Source: Bradyrhizobium sp. LTSP885
GTDB lineage: Bacteria > Pseudomonadota > Alphaproteobacteria > Rhizobiales > Xanthobacteraceae
Reading direction: 5' to 3'
Assembly: GCF_000938305.1 (NCBI RefSeq)
Contig: NZ_JYMT01000016.1
Location: 25,211-69,836, forward strand
Length of the DNA stretch: 44,626 bases
The notes under the pieces are model-generated. The model ran no database searches. It saw only the letters and a program-made list of their open reading frames with translations, and had not been told where the DNA came from. Position numbers and translations under genes: made by a program. This document shows positions 43,330 to 44,626 of the stretch, one piece after another (the first letter of the stretch is position 1; each line of letters opens with the position of its first letter).

Positions 43330-44626
43330 GCTAAGATAGTTTGATCATGGCCTGATAGCGGCGTTTACGTCTGGGAGGCTCGCGCAGATGTCGTTGGAGA
43401 GCGAGGCTGGCTCTGCGCAGACGCGCGATTGTGGGCTGGGGAATGATGGCTTGGAGCAGGGAGGCGATGAGCTGACGGAGCAGGCGCCATGCTGCAGGTC
43501 TGGTTAGGCGGCTTCGGCCAAGCGGGGAGAGTCCTCGAGTTCGTCGACAAGCGGCTCGAGCAGAAGAATGATCAGCAGGTGAGCGAGGATATGGGGTCTG
43601 GCAGACCGCTCGTCAGTTCCTGGAGGTCCTTTCAAGCCAATCAGGCTCTTCAGCCGCTTGAAGCCGAGTTCGATCCGCCATCGCAGCCGGTAAAGGGCAA
43701 GCAGATCAGCGGTTGTGAAGTCCTCGGGCTTGAGCGAGGTCACCAGGATCACCCAATCCGCAGCATCAAGCGTTTGCCTGGAGAGACGATGGCCTCCCTT
43801 CTGAGCCGTCCTGCGTGCCTTGCGCCGTGCAGCCTGAGCCGCATCTGCAGGTTTCTTGACGGCAACCAAACGCACAGCAAGCGGTGCTCCACCAGACTTG
43901 CGTTTTACCCAGATCGGCCGGTCGATGATGCCGCGTGCCGCGGCCTTGCGCAGTTCGGCGACGAGATCGATCAGATTGCCTTTGCGATCCAGCCAACAAG
44001 CGCTCTTCCAGCCCGAGCGGATCACGAAGTCCGCACCGGCCTCGACCAGATACGCCATGCGCTCCGGCTGCAGATAGGCGCGGTCGGCAAGACGGATCTC
44101 GCCGGCAATCAGCGGGATCCGGTCCAGCGTCTCGCCCGCGCGTTCGTCGGTCAGCTCGAAGTGACCAAAACGTTCTTGCGGAAGATCGAACGCACTGTGG
44201 ATGCGCCACACCGCATTCTTCTGCCTGCCGCCGGTTCCAGCTTTTGGGACCGTCGTGGCGTCAACGATGCGGATCAGTCGACCGCGGCTTGCCTTCGGCG
44301 CACCGCTCGCAAGTGCCCGGCCTATCAGCTGTGCAAGCCAATCCCCGGACTGACGCAGCCGGTATAACAGAGCCACGTTGGAGATATCGACAAGGCCCAC
44401 CGAAGTCGCCCATGCCGCCGTCAACCGCAGACCTCTCGTGCCCAGGCAATACGCAAGGATCAGCCGCAGCAGATCGACTGCATTGCTGATCTCGCGCGGG
44501 CGAACAAACGCCTTCGTCTCCCGCGCGCCAGCCTCCAGAGCCTCAGCTCCGCCCAGCCGCGAAACAACACGCGCCCAGTCTTCGTTCACAAGCGATTCGT
44601 TTCTCATCTCTTCTTGGAATCACACG
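43330..44626 (-). mobile_element. IS4-type insertion sequence, cut by the window end
   Basis: The region holds an IS4-like transposase and about 170 bp beyond its stop with no other gene. The left edge is a guess: at about 43306-43330 the sequence GTCGTCCCGGCGAAAGCC, which looks like the beginning of a common intergenic repeat, breaks off, and CTAAGATAGTTTGATC follows. The right edge lies outside the window, so terminal inverted repeats and target duplication cannot be checked. Confidence 0.55.
43504..44607 (-). CDS. IS4 family transposase
   Basis: A 367-residue DDE transposase. The catalytic residues are visible: D116 in RIVDATTVPK, D175 in RLADRAYL and E313 in the YRLRWRIELGFKRLK block (residues 306-320), the form of the IS4 family YREK signature. 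LLALYRLRWRIE and ARPHILAHLLIILLLEPLVD complete the C-terminal part. It looks full-length and unbroken. It probably starts at MRNESL; the real 5' end of the element lies beyond the window. It acts on its own IS ends only; no passenger genes are seen. Confidence 0.93.
   Translation of the reverse strand: MRNESLVNEDWARVVSRLGGAEALEAGARETKAFVRPREISNAVDLLRLILAYCLGTRGLRLTAAWATSVGLVDISNVALLYRLRQSGDWLAQLIGRALASGAPKASRGRLIRIVDATTVPKAGTGGRQKNAVWRIHSAFDLPQERFGHFELTDERAGETLDRIPLIAGEIRLADRAYLQPERMAYLVEAGADFVIRSGWKSACWLDRKGNLIDLVAELRKAAARGIIDRPIWVKRKSGGAPLAVRLVAVKKPADAAQAARRKARRTAQKGGHRLSRQTLDAADWVILVTSLKPEDFTTADLLALYRLRWRIELGFKRLKSLIGLKGPPGTDERSARPHILAHLLIILLLEPLVDELEDSPRLAEAA

Noticed and set aside
43365..43550. 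A short minus-strand frame at the end of the IS element.
   Set aside because: It overlaps the transposase 3' end in another frame and has low-complexity Ser/Pro/Ala composition.

Overview
The window looks like chromosomal DNA of a bradyrhizobial alphaproteobacterium (order Hyphomicrobiales). The grounds are high GC, many small LysR/TetR-regulated catabolic modules, several intergenic palindromic repeat families of the kind common in Bradyrhizobium and Rhodopseudomonas, an orphan TRAP binding protein, an orphan branched-chain-amino-acid-type ABC binding protein, and conserved small periplasmic proteins. This assignment is inferred from protein style and repeats, not from a database search. Genes fill almost all of the sequence. 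The only long non-coding stretch is about 15964-17004.

Layout. 81-2435: an FAD oxidoreductase divergent from a LysR regulator. 2463-5503: a chemoreceptor and a TRAP-type solute-binding protein in one transcription unit, with no transporter membrane subunits. 5733-9577: a small periplasmic protein, a crotonase-fold enzyme, a ketopantoate-reductase-like enzyme, an SDR and an alpha/beta hydrolase. 9792-11630: a RoxA-like di-heme cytochrome c. 11634-14249: a two-gene flavoenzyme operon, namely a berberine-bridge-type oxidase with both covalent FAD ligands and a D-amino-acid-oxidase homologue whose order of sequence blocks is circularly permuted. 14431-15963: aspartase. 16205-17004: repeats, including a multi-hairpin element. 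17005-18027: a lower-GC DUF3800 gene flanked by short direct repeats. 18225-20208: a sarcosine-oxidase-like flavoprotein, an ExoD-like membrane protein and tRNA-Arg(CCT).

20317-23198: an alpha/beta hydrolase, a metallo-beta-lactamase-fold hydrolase and a divergent LysR regulator. 23218-26536: a flavin monooxygenase of Baeyer-Villiger type divergent from a TetR regulator and a zinc alcohol dehydrogenase, with overlapping palindromes in the shared promoter. An alcohol-to-ketone-to-ester route is a reasonable inference. 26753-31251: a LuxR-type regulator, envelope proteins (CAP domain, YidB-like, GlsB/YeaQ-like) and a second ketopantoate-reductase-like gene.

31372-40766 is an acyl-CoA catabolic cluster: an SDR, two acyl-CoA dehydrogenase-family subunits, two crotonases, a single-chain acyl-CoA synthetase (ADP-forming type), a VOC protein and an ABC binding protein. 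The parts suggest uptake, CoA activation and beta-oxidation-like breakdown of an unknown organic acid. 40921-43260 holds a nuclease-fold exported protein and an M48 lipoprotein protease. 43504 to the window end is an IS4-type insertion sequence cut by the window edge.

The most unusual single gene is the circularly permuted D-amino-acid-oxidase homologue at 13161-14249. Also worth attention are the structured repeat at 16396-16747, the DUF3800 island and the chemoreceptor-binding protein pair. No CRISPR array, prophage or rRNA gene was seen.
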